Shown one piece after another: positions 55,457-64,000 of a stretch of DNA of 64,000 nt. The position numbers and the translations under genes are program-made. Each line of letters starts with the position of its first letter. The stretch's first letter is position 1. Where the stretch lies: NCBI GenBank assembly GCA_905221105.1, contig CAJNBW010000007.1:51733-115732 (forward strand), in the 5' to 3' direction. The notes under the pieces were generated by a model. The model worked only from the letters and a program-made list of their open reading frames with translations. It searched no databases and was not told where the DNA came from. The stretch is from a bacterium (lineage in GTDB: Bacteria; Bacillota; Bacilli; Lactobacillales; Streptococcaceae).

Positions 55457-56749
55457 TTAGACGTCCTCCATATCAAATGCGTGTAGTTTCTTGAATGCGA
55501 TCATAGAGATTGAGATGACAATGATAGAGATAATCAAGGTAACAGCTGCCGCCATAGAGTATTGAGGAGATGTACCTGTTGTCAAACGGTAAATCCATGA
55601 AATCAAGATATCGGTTGAACCAGCTCCACCACCGACACTACCAGGTCCTCCAGCGTTGAAGAGGTACATGATAGAGAAGTTGTTAAAGTTGAAGGTGTAT
55701 TGACTAATCAAAGTAGGTGCCGCAACAGCCAAGATCATTGGGAAAGTGATGTTGCGGAATTTTTGCCAAGCATTGGCACCATCAATATAAGCTGCTTCGT
55801 AAAGGTCGTTAGGAATAGATTGCAAGATACCCAAAGTCAAAACGTAGATGTATGGGAATCCGAGCCAACCTTGCATCATAATCAAGGCAATTTTTGTCCA
55901 AGTTGGGTCTGTTTTCCAAGGAATAAGAGCCCCATCAAGGAAAGGAAGGAATTTAGCCAAGATTGGCAATACTTGAGTGTTGATAGCTCCGACACTATCA
56001 TTAAACATATTTGAGAATGTCAAGATAGTGATGAAGGCTGGGACAGCCCAAGGAAGAAGGAAAATAACACCGAAGATACGTTTTCCTTTGATAAATGGTT
56101 GGTTAGCAATGATAGCTGTGAAGATACCGATTACGATTTGTAAAGTAGAAGCTGCCAAAGCCCAGATGATAGTCCAAGAAAGAACGGCACCAAAGGCTGA
56201 ACGGAAGGTACTCAAGCTCCAAATGTTCGTAAAGTTTGTCAAACCAACCCAGTCCAATAATTTGTTTGGTGGCAAGTGTTGGAAGTCGTAGTTAGTAAAG
56301 GCGATCATCAAGGTTACGATAACTGGGAAGATAATCGCGAATGTCATAGCAACATAAGATGGGATGATCAAGAGGTAAGGGAAACCATTTTCATAGATTC
56401 CTTTGACCATATCTTTGAGGCTACGAGGAACTGGAATTCCATTGTTAATGCGTTTTGCAATTGTATGTGCATCTTTGATATTTGAGAAATAAAAGAGTAC
56501 ATAAACGACTACAAAGATTAAATGGAAGGCACCACGAATCAGCATAAAGAGGGAATTATCACGACCTGGTTTGTCACCAAGAGTGATGAGATTGCTCAAT
56601 TCAGGGGCTGCAAGTGATAGGAAGTAAAGGACAAATACAAGGGTTACACCAAGGAAGATAAAACCTTTTGCTTTTTGTTTATTGTAAATCTGTCCTAACC
56701 CAGGAATGATAGACAGCAGGGCTGCTTTACTAGGTTGTTGCTTTTCCAT
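55457..56749 (-). CDS. malC: Maltodextrin ABC transporter permease MalC
   Basis: 430 residues, MalF-type permease. Extra N-terminal helices precede the core; the EAA loop is [23 protein letters not shown] (around 320). The start is at 56749 behind AAAGGAG. One base separates its stop codon from the malD start. Confidence 0.94.
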   Translation of the reverse strand: MEKQQPSKAALLSIIPGLGQIYNKQKAKGFIFLGVTLVFVLYFLSLAAPELSNLITLGDKPGRDNSLFMLIRGAFHLIFVVVYVLFYFSNIKDAHTIAKRINNGIPVPRSLKDMVKGIYENGFPYLLIIPSYVAMTFAIIFPVIVTLMIAFTNYDFQHLPPNKLLDWVGLTNFTNIWSLSTFRSAFGAVLSWTIIWALAASTLQIVIGIFTAIIANQPFIKGKRIFGVIFLLPWAVPAFITILTFSNMFNDSVGAINTQVLPILAKFLPFLDGALIPWKTDPTWTKIALIMMQGWLGFPYIYVLTLGILQSIPNDLYEAAYIDGANAWQKFRNITFPMILAVAAPTLISQYTFNFNNFSIMYLFNAGGPGSVGGGAGSTDILISWIYRLTTGTSPQYSMAAAVTLIISIIVISISMIAFKKLHAFDMEDV

Positions 56750-56858
56750 AATAACTCCTTTCATAGGATACTGGTTTTTAGATAAAACCTAAACTATTTA
56801 TGTTTCTATTGATAAATTCAAAGGGGGATTTGATTTCCACCCCCCTTGAACAAATTTT

Positions 56859-58130
56859 TTATTCACCAAATTTTTGTTTGATTGTTTCTTTGATCAATGT
56901 TACAGCATCGTTAGCAGCTGTTTTAGCATCTTTCTTACCACTTACAGAGTCAAAGAGCATGTTAGCAGCTGGTTCCCAAACTGCAGACATTTGAGAGATG
57001 TTTGGCATTGGTTGAGCGTTCTTGAACTGTTTGATAACAGCTGTTGTCAACTCATCGTTTTTACCTTCAGCGTATGAACGAGCTTCAGTGTTAGCTGGGA
57101 TTTCGTTAGTTGCATCGTAGAAGGCTTTTTGTTGTTCAGTTGAAACAAGGAAGTCTACAAATTTTTGTGCGCCTTCAAGGTTCTTAGTGCTTGATGGGAT
57201 GATCCAAGCTTTACCACCACCGAATGCTGAGTAGTCTTTTCCGTTTGGAAGAGTTGGGATAGTTGCAACACCGTAGTTTACTTTAGCATCTTTGAAGGCT
57301 TGAGCTTTCCAAGGTCCGTCGATGATAGCAGCTGTTTTACCTTCTTGGAATTGAGTTTGGATTAAGTTTCCAGCAGCTGTACCATCTTGCATACCTTTAG
57401 GCCATTTTTCGTACCAAGATTTAGCGTAGTTGATACCTGCGATAGAACCGTCGTTAGCAAGACCGATGTCTTTAGCATCTTTACCGTTTTGTCCGAATAC
57501 GTAAGCACCGTTACCAGCAAGAAGTCCGTATGCATAGTAGAAGTTTGTCCAGTCAGCTAGGAAAGCAGAAGTTTTTCCATCTTCTCCAGCGAATGCGTAT
57601 TTGCTATCTTTAGCAAGGTTTTCCAAGTCAGCAAATGTTTTTGGAGCTTCTTTTACCAAGTCTTTGTTGTAGTACATAACAAGTGACTCGATAACGGCAG
57701 GAGCACCGTAAACTTTACCGTCAGCAGCTGTTACAAGAGATTTAGTTTTATCATCTGTTTTAGCTCCGTCGCTCAATTTAACTTCTGAAAGTTGTCCGTC
57801 AGTACCAAGGCTACCTACACGGTCGTATGGAGCCATCATAACGTCAGCAGCTTGACCTGATTGGTTGTCAAGAGAAAGTTTGTCAAGACCACCAAGTTGG
57901 TCACCAGATTTGATGTTAACTTTTGTTCCTGATTCTTTTTCATAAGCTTTAGCAACTGTTTCAGCATAAGCTTTGTATTGGTCTTCAACGTAAAGAGTGA
58001 TTTCTTTCGCTTCAGATGAACCAGAATCAGCAGGCTTATCAGCAGTTTTGCTTCCGCAAGCTACTAAAAGCAAGCTAGCAAGTGTAACAGTTCCAAGCAC
58101 AGCAGCGCTCTTCATGAATTTAGATGACAT
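56859..58130 (-). CDS. malX: Maltodextrin-binding lipoprotein MalX
   Basis: 423 residues. Lipoprotein signal with lipobox LLVAC (Cys 25), then a Ser/Asp linker and a type 1 extracellular solute-binding fold. It binds maltodextrins at the cell surface and passes them to MalC/MalD. It starts behind TAGGAGGAAT. A gap of 109 bases before malC may allow higher malX expression. Confidence 0.96.
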   Translation of the reverse strand: MSSKFMKSAAVLGTVTLASLLLVACGSKTADKPADSGSSEAKEITLYVEDQYKAYAETVAKAYEKESGTKVNIKSGDQLGGLDKLSLDNQSGQAADVMMAPYDRVGSLGTDGQLSEVKLSDGAKTDDKTKSLVTAADGKVYGAPAVIESLVMYYNKDLVKEAPKTFADLENLAKDSKYAFAGEDGKTSAFLADWTNFYYAYGLLAGNGAYVFGQNGKDAKDIGLANDGSIAGINYAKSWYEKWPKGMQDGTAAGNLIQTQFQEGKTAAIIDGPWKAQAFKDAKVNYGVATIPTLPNGKDYSAFGGGKAWIIPSSTKNLEGAQKFVDFLVSTEQQKAFYDATNEIPANTEARSYAEGKNDELTTAVIKQFKNAQPMPNISQMSAVWEPAANMLFDSVSGKKDAKTAANDAVTLIKETIKQKFGE

Positions 58131-58168
58131 AGTGTATTCCTCCTAAAGAATAACAAATTTTATAATGA

Positions 58169-58227
58169 GGAAACGCAAACGTTTTCCTTTATGGGACTAG
58201 TATAGCACAAACAGAAAACGGTTGCAA
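58169..58227 (-). promoter_or_regulatory. malX promoter, cre site and MalR operator
   Basis: On the minus strand TTGCAA (58222-58227), 17 bases, TATACT (58199-58204). The -35 box lies inside TTGCAACCGTTTTCT (58213-58227), a full match to the CcpA cre consensus. Downstream, 58169-58188 carries the MalR-type core AAACGTTTGCG. Confidence 0.85.
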
Positions 58228-58510
58228 GTGTTTTTTGTAAAAATTTTAAAAAAATTTCACGAAAAGAGTAAGCGTTTTATTTGTTTATAATAGAAGAAAA
58301 GTCAGAAAATATATTTTCATGATTTTACTGAAATTATTTAGGGAAACGATTGCCTAGATTTTGAACAAAAAATAAATTGCTCTAGACCAAAAATAAGCTA
58401 AGTTGGGCCTTCGATTTGTAGTTGAAGAAGATTTTGTAAATAGAAAAGAAAAATGTATATGTATACATAAAGAAGGACAACTTTTTTTAAAAAATAATCA
58501 AAACTTTTTT

Positions 58511-58571
58511 TAAAAACGCTTGCAATTATTCCAAAAATGAAGTATACTTATCTTAACGCAAACGTTTGCGT
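58511..58571 (+). promoter_or_regulatory. malMP promoter, cre-like site and MalR operator
   Basis: TTGCAA (58520-58525), 17 bases, TATACT (58543-58548). A cre-like sequence covers 58511-58525. A perfect 16-bp palindrome ACGCAAACGTTTGCGT (58556-58571) lies at the transcription start. The 340 bases between the two mal promoters are AT-rich and hold no gene. Confidence 0.88.
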
Positions 58572-58614
58572 CCAAAAATGAAAATTTAAACTACAAATAC
58601 ACGAGGTGTTGTTT

Positions 58615-60132
58615 ATGAAAAAACGTCAAAGTGGTGTGTTGATGCACATCTCTTCTCTCCCAGGAGCCTACGGAATCGGATCATTTGGTCAAAGTGCTTA
58701 TGACTTCGTTGATTTCTTGGTTCGTACCAAACAACGTTACTGGCAAATCCTTCCATTAGGAACAACTAGTTACGGAGATTCTCCTTACCAATCTTTCTCA
58801 GCCTTCGCAGGGAACACTCATTTTATCGATTTGGATATCTTGGTGGAGCAAGGTTTGTTGGAAGCAAGTGACCTTGAAGGAGTTGACTTTGGTAGCGATG
58901 CATCTGAAGTTGACTATGCTAAAATCTACTATGCACGTCGTCCTCTTTTAGAAAAAGCGGTAAAACGTTTCTTTGAAGTCGGAGATGTTAAAGATTTTGA
59001 GAAATTTGCTCAAGACAACCAATCATGGCTTGAGCTCTTTGCTGAGTATATGGCTATCAAAGAGCATTTTGAAAATCTTGCTTGGACAGAATGGCCAGAT
59101 GCAGATGCGCGTGCTCGTAAAGCTTCAGCACTTGAAAGTTACCGTGAGCAATTGGCAGACAAGTTGGTTTACCACCGTGTGACTCAATACTTCTTCTTCC
59201 AACAATGGTTGAAATTGAAAGCTTACGCTAACGACAACCACATCGAAATCGTTGGGGATATGCCAATCTACGTAGCGGAAGATTCAAGCGATATGTGGGC
59301 AAATCCACATCTCTTCAAGACAGATGTCAACGGTAAGGCAACTTGCATCGCAGGATGCCCACCAGATGAGTTTTCTGCAACTGGTCAGCTTTGGGGTAAC
59401 CCAATCTATGACTGGAAAGCAATGGACAAAGATGGTTACAAATGGTGGATTGAACGCTTGCGTGAAAGCTTCAAAATCTACGACATCGTTCGTATCGACC
59501 ACTTCCGTGGTTTCGAATCTTACTGGGAAATCCCTGCTGGTTCCGATACAGCAGCACCTGGTGAGTGGGTCAAAGGTCCTGGCTACAAGCTTTTTGCAGC
59601 CGTTAAGGAAGAACTTGGTGAGCTAAACATCATCGCTGAAGACCTTGGCTTCATGACAGATGAAGTTATTGAGTTGCGTGAACGTACTGGATTCCCAGGA
59701 ATGAAGATTCTTCAATTTGCCTTCAACCCAGAAGACGAAAGTATCGATAGCCCACACTTGGCACCTGCTAACTCAGTTATGTACACAGGAACTCACGATA
59801 ACAACACGGTTCTTGGTTGGTACCGTAACGAGATCGATGATGCGACTCGTGAGTACATGGCTCGCTACACGAACCGTAAAGAATACGAAACAGTGCCACA
59901 CGCTATGCTTCGCACAGTCTTTTCATCAGTTAGCTTCATGGCAATTGCAACTATGCAAGATTTGCTAGAATTGGATGAGACAGCTCGTATGAACTTCCCA
60001 TCTACCCTTGGTGGAAACTGGTCTTGGCGTATGACTGAAGATCAATTGACACCAGCTGTCGAGGAAGGCTTGCTTGACTTGACAACAATCTATCGACGAA
60101 TTAATGAAAATTTGGTAGAATTAAAGAAATAA
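58615..60132 (+). CDS. malM: 4-alpha-glucanotransferase (amylomaltase)
   Basis: 505 residues, GH77. It shortens and lengthens maltodextrins, releasing glucose. Catalytic signature [13 protein letters not shown] (nucleophile Asp) at around 293, the acid/base Glu in IIAEDLGFM (around 340) and [11 protein letters not shown]. The start is at 58615 behind GAGGTG; an in-frame ATG three codons earlier is less well spaced. Confidence 0.96.
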   Translation: MKKRQSGVLMHISSLPGAYGIGSFGQSAYDFVDFLVRTKQRYWQILPLGTTSYGDSPYQSFSAFAGNTHFIDLDILVEQGLLEASDLEGVDFGSDASEVDYAKIYYARRPLLEKAVKRFFEVGDVKDFEKFAQDNQSWLELFAEYMAIKEHFENLAWTEWPDADARARKASALESYREQLADKLVYHRVTQYFFFQQWLKLKAYANDNHIEIVGDMPIYVAEDSSDMWANPHLFKTDVNGKATCIAGCPPDEFSATGQLWGNPIYDWKAMDKDGYKWWIERLRESFKIYDIVRIDHFRGFESYWEIPAGSDTAAPGEWVKGPGYKLFAAVKEELGELNIIAEDLGFMTDEVIELRERTGFPGMKILQFAFNPEDESIDSPHLAPANSVMYTGTHDNNTVLGWYRNEIDDATREYMARYTNRKEYETVPHAMLRTVFSSVSFMAIATMQDLLELDETARMNFPSTLGGNWSWRMTEDQLTPAVEEGLLDLTTIYRRINENLVELKK

Positions 60133-60157
60133 TACAATATCAGGAGACACCTTAAAC

Positions 60158-62416
60158 ATGTTATCACTACAAGAATTTGTACAAAATCGTTACAATAAAA
60201 CCATTGCAGAATGTAGCAATGAAGAGCTTTACCTTGCTCTTCTTAACTACAGCAAGCTTGCAAGCAGCCAAAAACCAGTCAACACTGGTAAAAAGAAAGT
60301 TTACTACATCTCAGCTGAGTTCTTGATTGGTAAACTCTTGTCAAACAACTTGATCAACCTTGGTCTTTACGACGATGTTAAAAAAGAACTTGCTGCTGCA
60401 GGTAAAGACTTGATCGAAGTTGAAGAAGTTGAATTGGAACCATCTCTTGGTAATGGTGGTTTGGGACGTTTGGCTGCCTGCTTTATCGACTCAATTGCGA
60501 CTCTTGGTTTGAACGGTGACGGTGTTGGTCTTAACTACCACTTTGGTCTTTTCCAACAAGTTCTTAAAAACAATCAACAAGAAACAATTCCAAATGCATG
60601 GTTGACAGAGCAAAACTGGTTGGTTCGCTCAAGCCGTAGCTACCAAGTGCCATTTGCAGACTTTACTTTGACATCAACTCTTTATGATATTGATGTTACT
60701 GGTTATGAAACAGCAACTAAAAACCGCTTGCGTTTGTTTGACTTGGATTCAGTTGATTCTTCTATCATTAAAGATGGTATCAACTTTGACAAGACAGATA
60801 TCGCTCGTAACTTGACTCTCTTCCTTTACCCAGATGATAGTGACCGTCAAGGTGAATTGCTCCGTATCTTCCAACAATACTTCATGGTTTCAAACGGTGC
60901 GCAATTGATCATCGACGAAGCAATCGAAAAAGGAAGCAACTTGCATGACCTTGCTGACTACGCAGTTGTACAAATCAACGATACTCACCCATCAATGGTT
61001 ATTCCTGAATTGATCCGTCTTTTGACTGCACGTGGTATCGAGCTTGATGAAGCAATCTCAATCGTTCGTAGCATGACTGCCTACACTAACCACACAATCC
61101 TTGCTGAAGCCCTTGAAAAATGGCCTCTTGAATTCTTGCAAGAAGTGGTTCCTCACTTGGTACCAATCATTAAAGAATTGGACCGTCGCGTGAAAGCAGA
61201 AGTGAAAGATCCAGCTGTTCAAATTATCGATGAGAGCGGACGTGTTCACATGGCTCACATGGATATCCACTACGGATATAGCGTTAACGGGGTAGCAGCA
61301 CTTCACACTGAAATCTTGAAAAATTCTGAGTTGAAAGCCTTCTACGACCTTTACCCAGAAAAATTCAACAACAAGACAAACGGTATCACTTTCCGTCGTT
61401 GGCTCATGCATGCTAACCCAAGCTTGTCTCACTACTTGGATGAGATTCTTGGAGATGGTTGGCACCATGAAGCAGATGAGCTTGAAAAACTCTTGTCTTA
61501 CGAAGACAAAGCAGCTGTCAAAGAAAAATTGGAAAGCATCAAGGCTCACAACAAACGTAAATTGGCTCGTCACTTGAAAGAACACCAAGGTGTGGAAATC
61601 AATCCAAACTCTATCTTTGATATCCAAATCAAACGTCTTCACGAGTACAAACGCCAACAAATGAACGCTTTGTATGTGATCCACAAATACCTTGACATCA
61701 AAGCTGGTAACATCCCTGCTCGTCCAATCACAATCTTCTTTGGTGGTAAAGCAGCTCCAGCCTACACAATCGCTCAAGACATCATCCACTTGATCCTTTG
61801 CATGTCAGAAGTTATTGCTAACGATCCAGCAGTAGCTCCACACTTGCAAGTAGTTATGGTTGAAAACTACAACGTTACTGCAGCAAGCTTCCTTATCCCA
61901 GCATGTGATATCTCAGAACAAATCTCACTTGCTTCTAAAGAAGCTTCAGGTACTGGTAACATGAAATTCATGTTGAACGGAGCTTTGACTCTTGGTACTA
62001 TGGACGGTGCTAACGTGGAAATCGCTGAGTTGGTTGGCGACGAAAACATCTACATCTTCGGTGAAGATTCAGAAACTGTTATCGACCTTTACGCAAAAGC
62101 AGCTTACAAATCAAGCGAATTCTACGCTCGTGAAGCTATCAAACCATTGGTTGACTTCATCGTTAGCGATGCAGTTCTTGCAGCTGGAAACAAAGAGCGC
62201 TTGGAACGTCTTTACAATGAATTGATCAACAAAGACTGGTTCATGACTCTTCTTGACTTGGAAGACTACATCAAAGTCAAAGAGCAAATGCTTGCTGACT
62301 ACGAAGACCGTGACGCATGGTTGGATAAAGTTATCGTTAACATTTCTAAAGCAGGATTCTTCTCATCTGACCGTACAATCGCTCAGTATAACGAAGATAT
62401 CTGGCACTTGAACTAA
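60158..62416 (+). CDS. malP: Maltodextrin/glycogen phosphorylase
   Basis: 752 residues, GT35. It releases glucose-1-phosphate from maltodextrins. The PLP-lysine signature [20 protein letters not shown] lies around 595-615. The N-terminal start is short, as in bacterial maltodextrin phosphorylases without an allosteric extension. Codon bias is strong. It follows malM in one operon. Confidence 0.97.
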   Translation: MLSLQEFVQNRYNKTIAECSNEELYLALLNYSKLASSQKPVNTGKKKVYYISAEFLIGKLLSNNLINLGLYDDVKKELAAAGKDLIEVEEVELEPSLGNGGLGRLAACFIDSIATLGLNGDGVGLNYHFGLFQQVLKNNQQETIPNAWLTEQNWLVRSSRSYQVPFADFTLTSTLYDIDVTGYETATKNRLRLFDLDSVDSSIIKDGINFDKTDIARNLTLFLYPDDSDRQGELLRIFQQYFMVSNGAQLIIDEAIEKGSNLHDLADYAVVQINDTHPSMVIPELIRLLTARGIELDEAISIVRSMTAYTNHTILAEALEKWPLEFLQEVVPHLVPIIKELDRRVKAEVKDPAVQIIDESGRVHMAHMDIHYGYSVNGVAALHTEILKNSELKAFYDLYPEKFNNKTNGITFRRWLMHANPSLSHYLDEILGDGWHHEADELEKLLSYEDKAAVKEKLESIKAHNKRKLARHLKEHQGVEINPNSIFDIQIKRLHEYKRQQMNALYVIHKYLDIKAGNIPARPITIFFGGKAAPAYTIAQDIIHLILCMSEVIANDPAVAPHLQVVMVENYNVTAASFLIPACDISEQISLASKEASGTGNMKFMLNGALTLGTMDGANVEIAELVGDENIYIFGEDSETVIDLYAKAAYKSSEFYAREAIKPLVDFIVSDAVLAAGNKERLERLYNELINKDWFMTLLDLEDYIKVKEQMLADYEDRDAWLDKVIVNISKAGFFSSDRTIAQYNEDIWHLN

Positions 62417-62444
62417 GATACAAGTTTATGCTAATACATTTTGT

Positions 62445-62479
62445 AAAAAAGCGAGTTTCGATTGAAATTCGCTTTTTTT
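62445..62479 (+). terminator. malMP terminator
   Basis: GCGAGTTT / AAATTCGC stem with A6 before and T7 after. Confidence 0.8.
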
Positions 62480-62650
62480 GAATGCTGTGGATTTGGGTCA
62501 ATCTTGTCTTCAAAAGATAGAAATCATAGACGTATTGAAGGCTTAACACTCTCTTTCAACCTCATGTTTCTTTGTAGATAATTACCTCAAATCCCTTGTA
62601 TTCGCTTACATAAAGTATTATAATATGATTGTAGGAAAGAAGGTGTTTTT

Positions 62651-62857
62651 ATGTGGAAAAAATATTTTTCAAAATATAGATGGACTGATTTGTTTTGGAT
62701 TTTATTTATCATTTTGACCTGCCTCTATATAGGTAACCATGATTTGTTTCCTCTTAATCATCAAGAAATCTCTCTTCGAGGTAGTTTCTGGGGGTCTGTA
62801 CTTGCCTTATATCAATTGCTATTTATTGATAAGTTTGTTATATCGAATCGAAAATAA
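62651..62857 (+). CDS. Small membrane protein
   Basis: 68 residues, two hydrophobic segments (LFWILFIILTCLYIG and GSVLALYQLLFI) with basic ends (MWKKYFSKYR, VISNRK). It follows GAAAGAAGG and a TATAAT-like box near 62620. No homologue recognised. Confidence 0.6.
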   Translation: MWKKYFSKYRWTDLFWILFIILTCLYIGNHDLFPLNHQEISLRGSFWGSVLALYQLLFIDKFVISNRK

Positions 62858-62923
62858 AGATTAGAGCTTAGAATGATTAAATTTCAACTCTCTTCAGATA
62901 GATAGTTTAAAAATTGCAATTTA

Positions 62924-62957
62924 AAACCGCATATCTTCTTGAAATGCGGTTTCTTTT
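62924..62957 (-). terminator. Terminator of rlmA
   Basis: AAACCGCAT / ATGCGGTTT hairpin. T-rich tracts lie on both sides, so it could also end the 68-residue gene. Confidence 0.65.
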
Positions 62958-62967
62958 TATGTGCCAA

Positions 62968-63816
62968 TTACAGTACTTTCCCAACCAGAATCTCCGCTTC
63001 GATGGTAATCTCTGTCAGTTGGCTCCAGTCAATCTTGCTCTGGTCGATGTAAAAGAGGAGAGGAGTCATACTGAGTAGGGCTAGGAGCTGCTCTGCTGTG
63101 ATAGTCTTAGTCAGAGAGGCCGTTTGGCTAGATAGGATGGTGAAGTGTTCTTGGAAATGATTTTTGATATCTTGATTAGAATAATCCTTGTTTGTCAGCT
63201 GGTCCTGTATTCTTTGACGGATTTCTTTGAGGTGATTTTCAGTTGGAATAACCTTTATCAAGATGCCGTCCTTGGATAAAACGCGACGAAATTCTCCATA
63301 GTTGGCAGGTGAAAAGATATCAAGCAGGATATCCATGCTGGCGTCTTTTATAGGAAGACGAGCCAAGTCGCCAACGAACCAGTTGACTGCCCAGTTTGGT
63401 TCACTCTTGGCAGCGATTTGGACGGAATCTTTGGAGATGTCAAAGGCATAGAAGGTTTTGTCAGAGTGATTTTCTTGGAGTTTACGAGAATAAAAACCTT
63501 CGCCACAGCCAATATCCAAGATTATTGTGCTAGTTTTTGAGCTTGCAAGCAAGTCAGATACAGCATCTAAGATAGCTTGGTAAAAGCCGGCTTCTAGGAT
63601 TTGTTGGCGGTTTTGAAAATTTTCCTTGTCGTAGTTGGCAGATTGCTTGATTTGAGGTGCCAGATTGACATAGCCAAATTTTGCCAGATCAAAAGAATGG
63701 CGATTGTTGCATTTGAGACTGCTTTCTACCAGAGTCAGATTTTCTTGGCAGATAGGACAGGCAAAGGCAGTCGCAGAAGCGAAGCGCTGAAGTTTGGGTT
63801 TGAGATTTGTATTCAT
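62968..63816 (-). CDS. rlmA: 23S rRNA (guanine-N1) methyltransferase, RlmA(II) type
   Basis: 282 residues. The N-terminal zinc ribbon (CPICQENL...CNNRHSFDLAKFGYVNL) binds rRNA. The SAM site ILDIGCGEGFYSRKL lies around 100. Pneumococcal RlmA(II) methylates G748 of 23S rRNA and affects telithromycin/tylosin-type macrolide response. The type II call is by taxonomy. It faces the malP end of the cluster. Confidence 0.92.
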   Translation of the reverse strand: MNTNLKPKLQRFASATAFACPICQENLTLVESSLKCNNRHSFDLAKFGYVNLAPQIKQSANYDKENFQNRQQILEAGFYQAILDAVSDLLASSKTSTIILDIGCGEGFYSRKLQENHSDKTFYAFDISKDSVQIAAKSEPNWAVNWFVGDLARLPIKDASMDILLDIFSPANYGEFRRVLSKDGILIKVIPTENHLKEIRQRIQDQLTNKDYSNQDIKNHFQEHFTILSSQTASLTKTITAEQLLALLSMTPLLFYIDQSKIDWSQLTEITIEAEILVGKVL

Positions 63817-63894
63817 AGTTTAAGTGTATCAAAAGAGGCAAGTGAAAGCAACTTTAGGAGTAAGTAGATGGGAGATTCAGTAGAAATAAAACTA

Positions 63895-63999
63895 ATACTC
63901 TTCGAAAATCTCTTCAAACCACGTCAACGTCGCCTTGCCGTACTCAAGTACAGCCTGCGGCTAGTTTCCTAGTTTGCTCTTTGATTTTCATTGAGTATA
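63895..63999. repeat. BOX element, A-C type
   Basis: 105 bases from ATACTCTTCG to TTGAGTATA, complete at the window end and almost identical to the copy at 42608. Confidence 0.93.
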
Positions 64000-64000
64000 A

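Noticed and set aside
61058..61789. 243-residue minus-strand ORF opposite malP
   Set aside because: Antisense shadow, Cys/Phe-rich, produced by the strong codon bias of malP.

Overview
This window is chromosomal DNA from a Mitis-group streptococcus very close to Streptococcus pneumoniae (S. pneumoniae, S. pseudopneumoniae or S. mitis; I cannot separate these from the sequence alone). The evidence is five BOX repeats, a choline-binding protein, a PavB-type SSURE surface protein, the TCS08 pair, bgaC with its PTS, the cabP/trkH potassium pair and the malXCD/malMP regulon.

Layout. 1-4160: end of the purine operon (purD fragment, a structured intergenic RNA, purE, purK, a small unknown gene, purB). 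4281-12492: GntR regulator diverging from bgaC, a four-component mannose-family PTS, agaS and galM, a module for host-glycan galactosides. 12636-23267: a secreted CAP/choline-binding protein, a VOC dioxygenase with a sugar-type acetyltransferase, an LtrA-type membrane protein, the scar of a deleted SDR/AraC gene pair, threonine aldolase diverging from a LysR regulator, a nucleoside phosphorylase, the TrkH/CabP K+ system and a glycosyltransferase. 23383-28323: PavB-like adhesin, response regulator/kinase 08, rpsD.

28400-39360: an integrated mobile island of about 11 kb. It has the plan of a phage-inducible chromosomal island or satellite prophage: integrase and CI-like repressor on the minus strand, Cro-like gene and a rightward block with a primase, a D5-type helicase, an iteron-rich probable origin, a small-terminase-like DNA-binding protein, an ArpU-like regulator and HicA/HicB. 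It carries no capsid, tail or lysis genes. It also holds several nucleic-acid structures that ordinary annotation misses: three evenly spaced 17-bp operators, four hairpins with different but self-complementary stems, four AACGTT-centred palindromes, and a candidate minus-strand small RNA. Two of its genes seem to start at ATA and ATT.

39361-40320 has few genes but contains a par/Fst-type type I toxin-antitoxin locus with a shortened toxin. 40322-64000: rpmG/rpmF, ilvD, a DUF59 protein, an Rgg/MFS pair, hisS, a membrane-stress-like cluster (XRE regulator, two small membrane peptides, PspC, DUF3169, CPBP protease), aspS, YitT, then malR-malA, malD-malC-malX diverging from malM-malP, and rlmA. 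As I recall pneumococcal reference maps, purD-rpsD lies clockwise of oriC, while rpmG...malP lies counter-clockwise and is read here in reverse. The island therefore seems to mark the breakpoint of an inversion across the origin.
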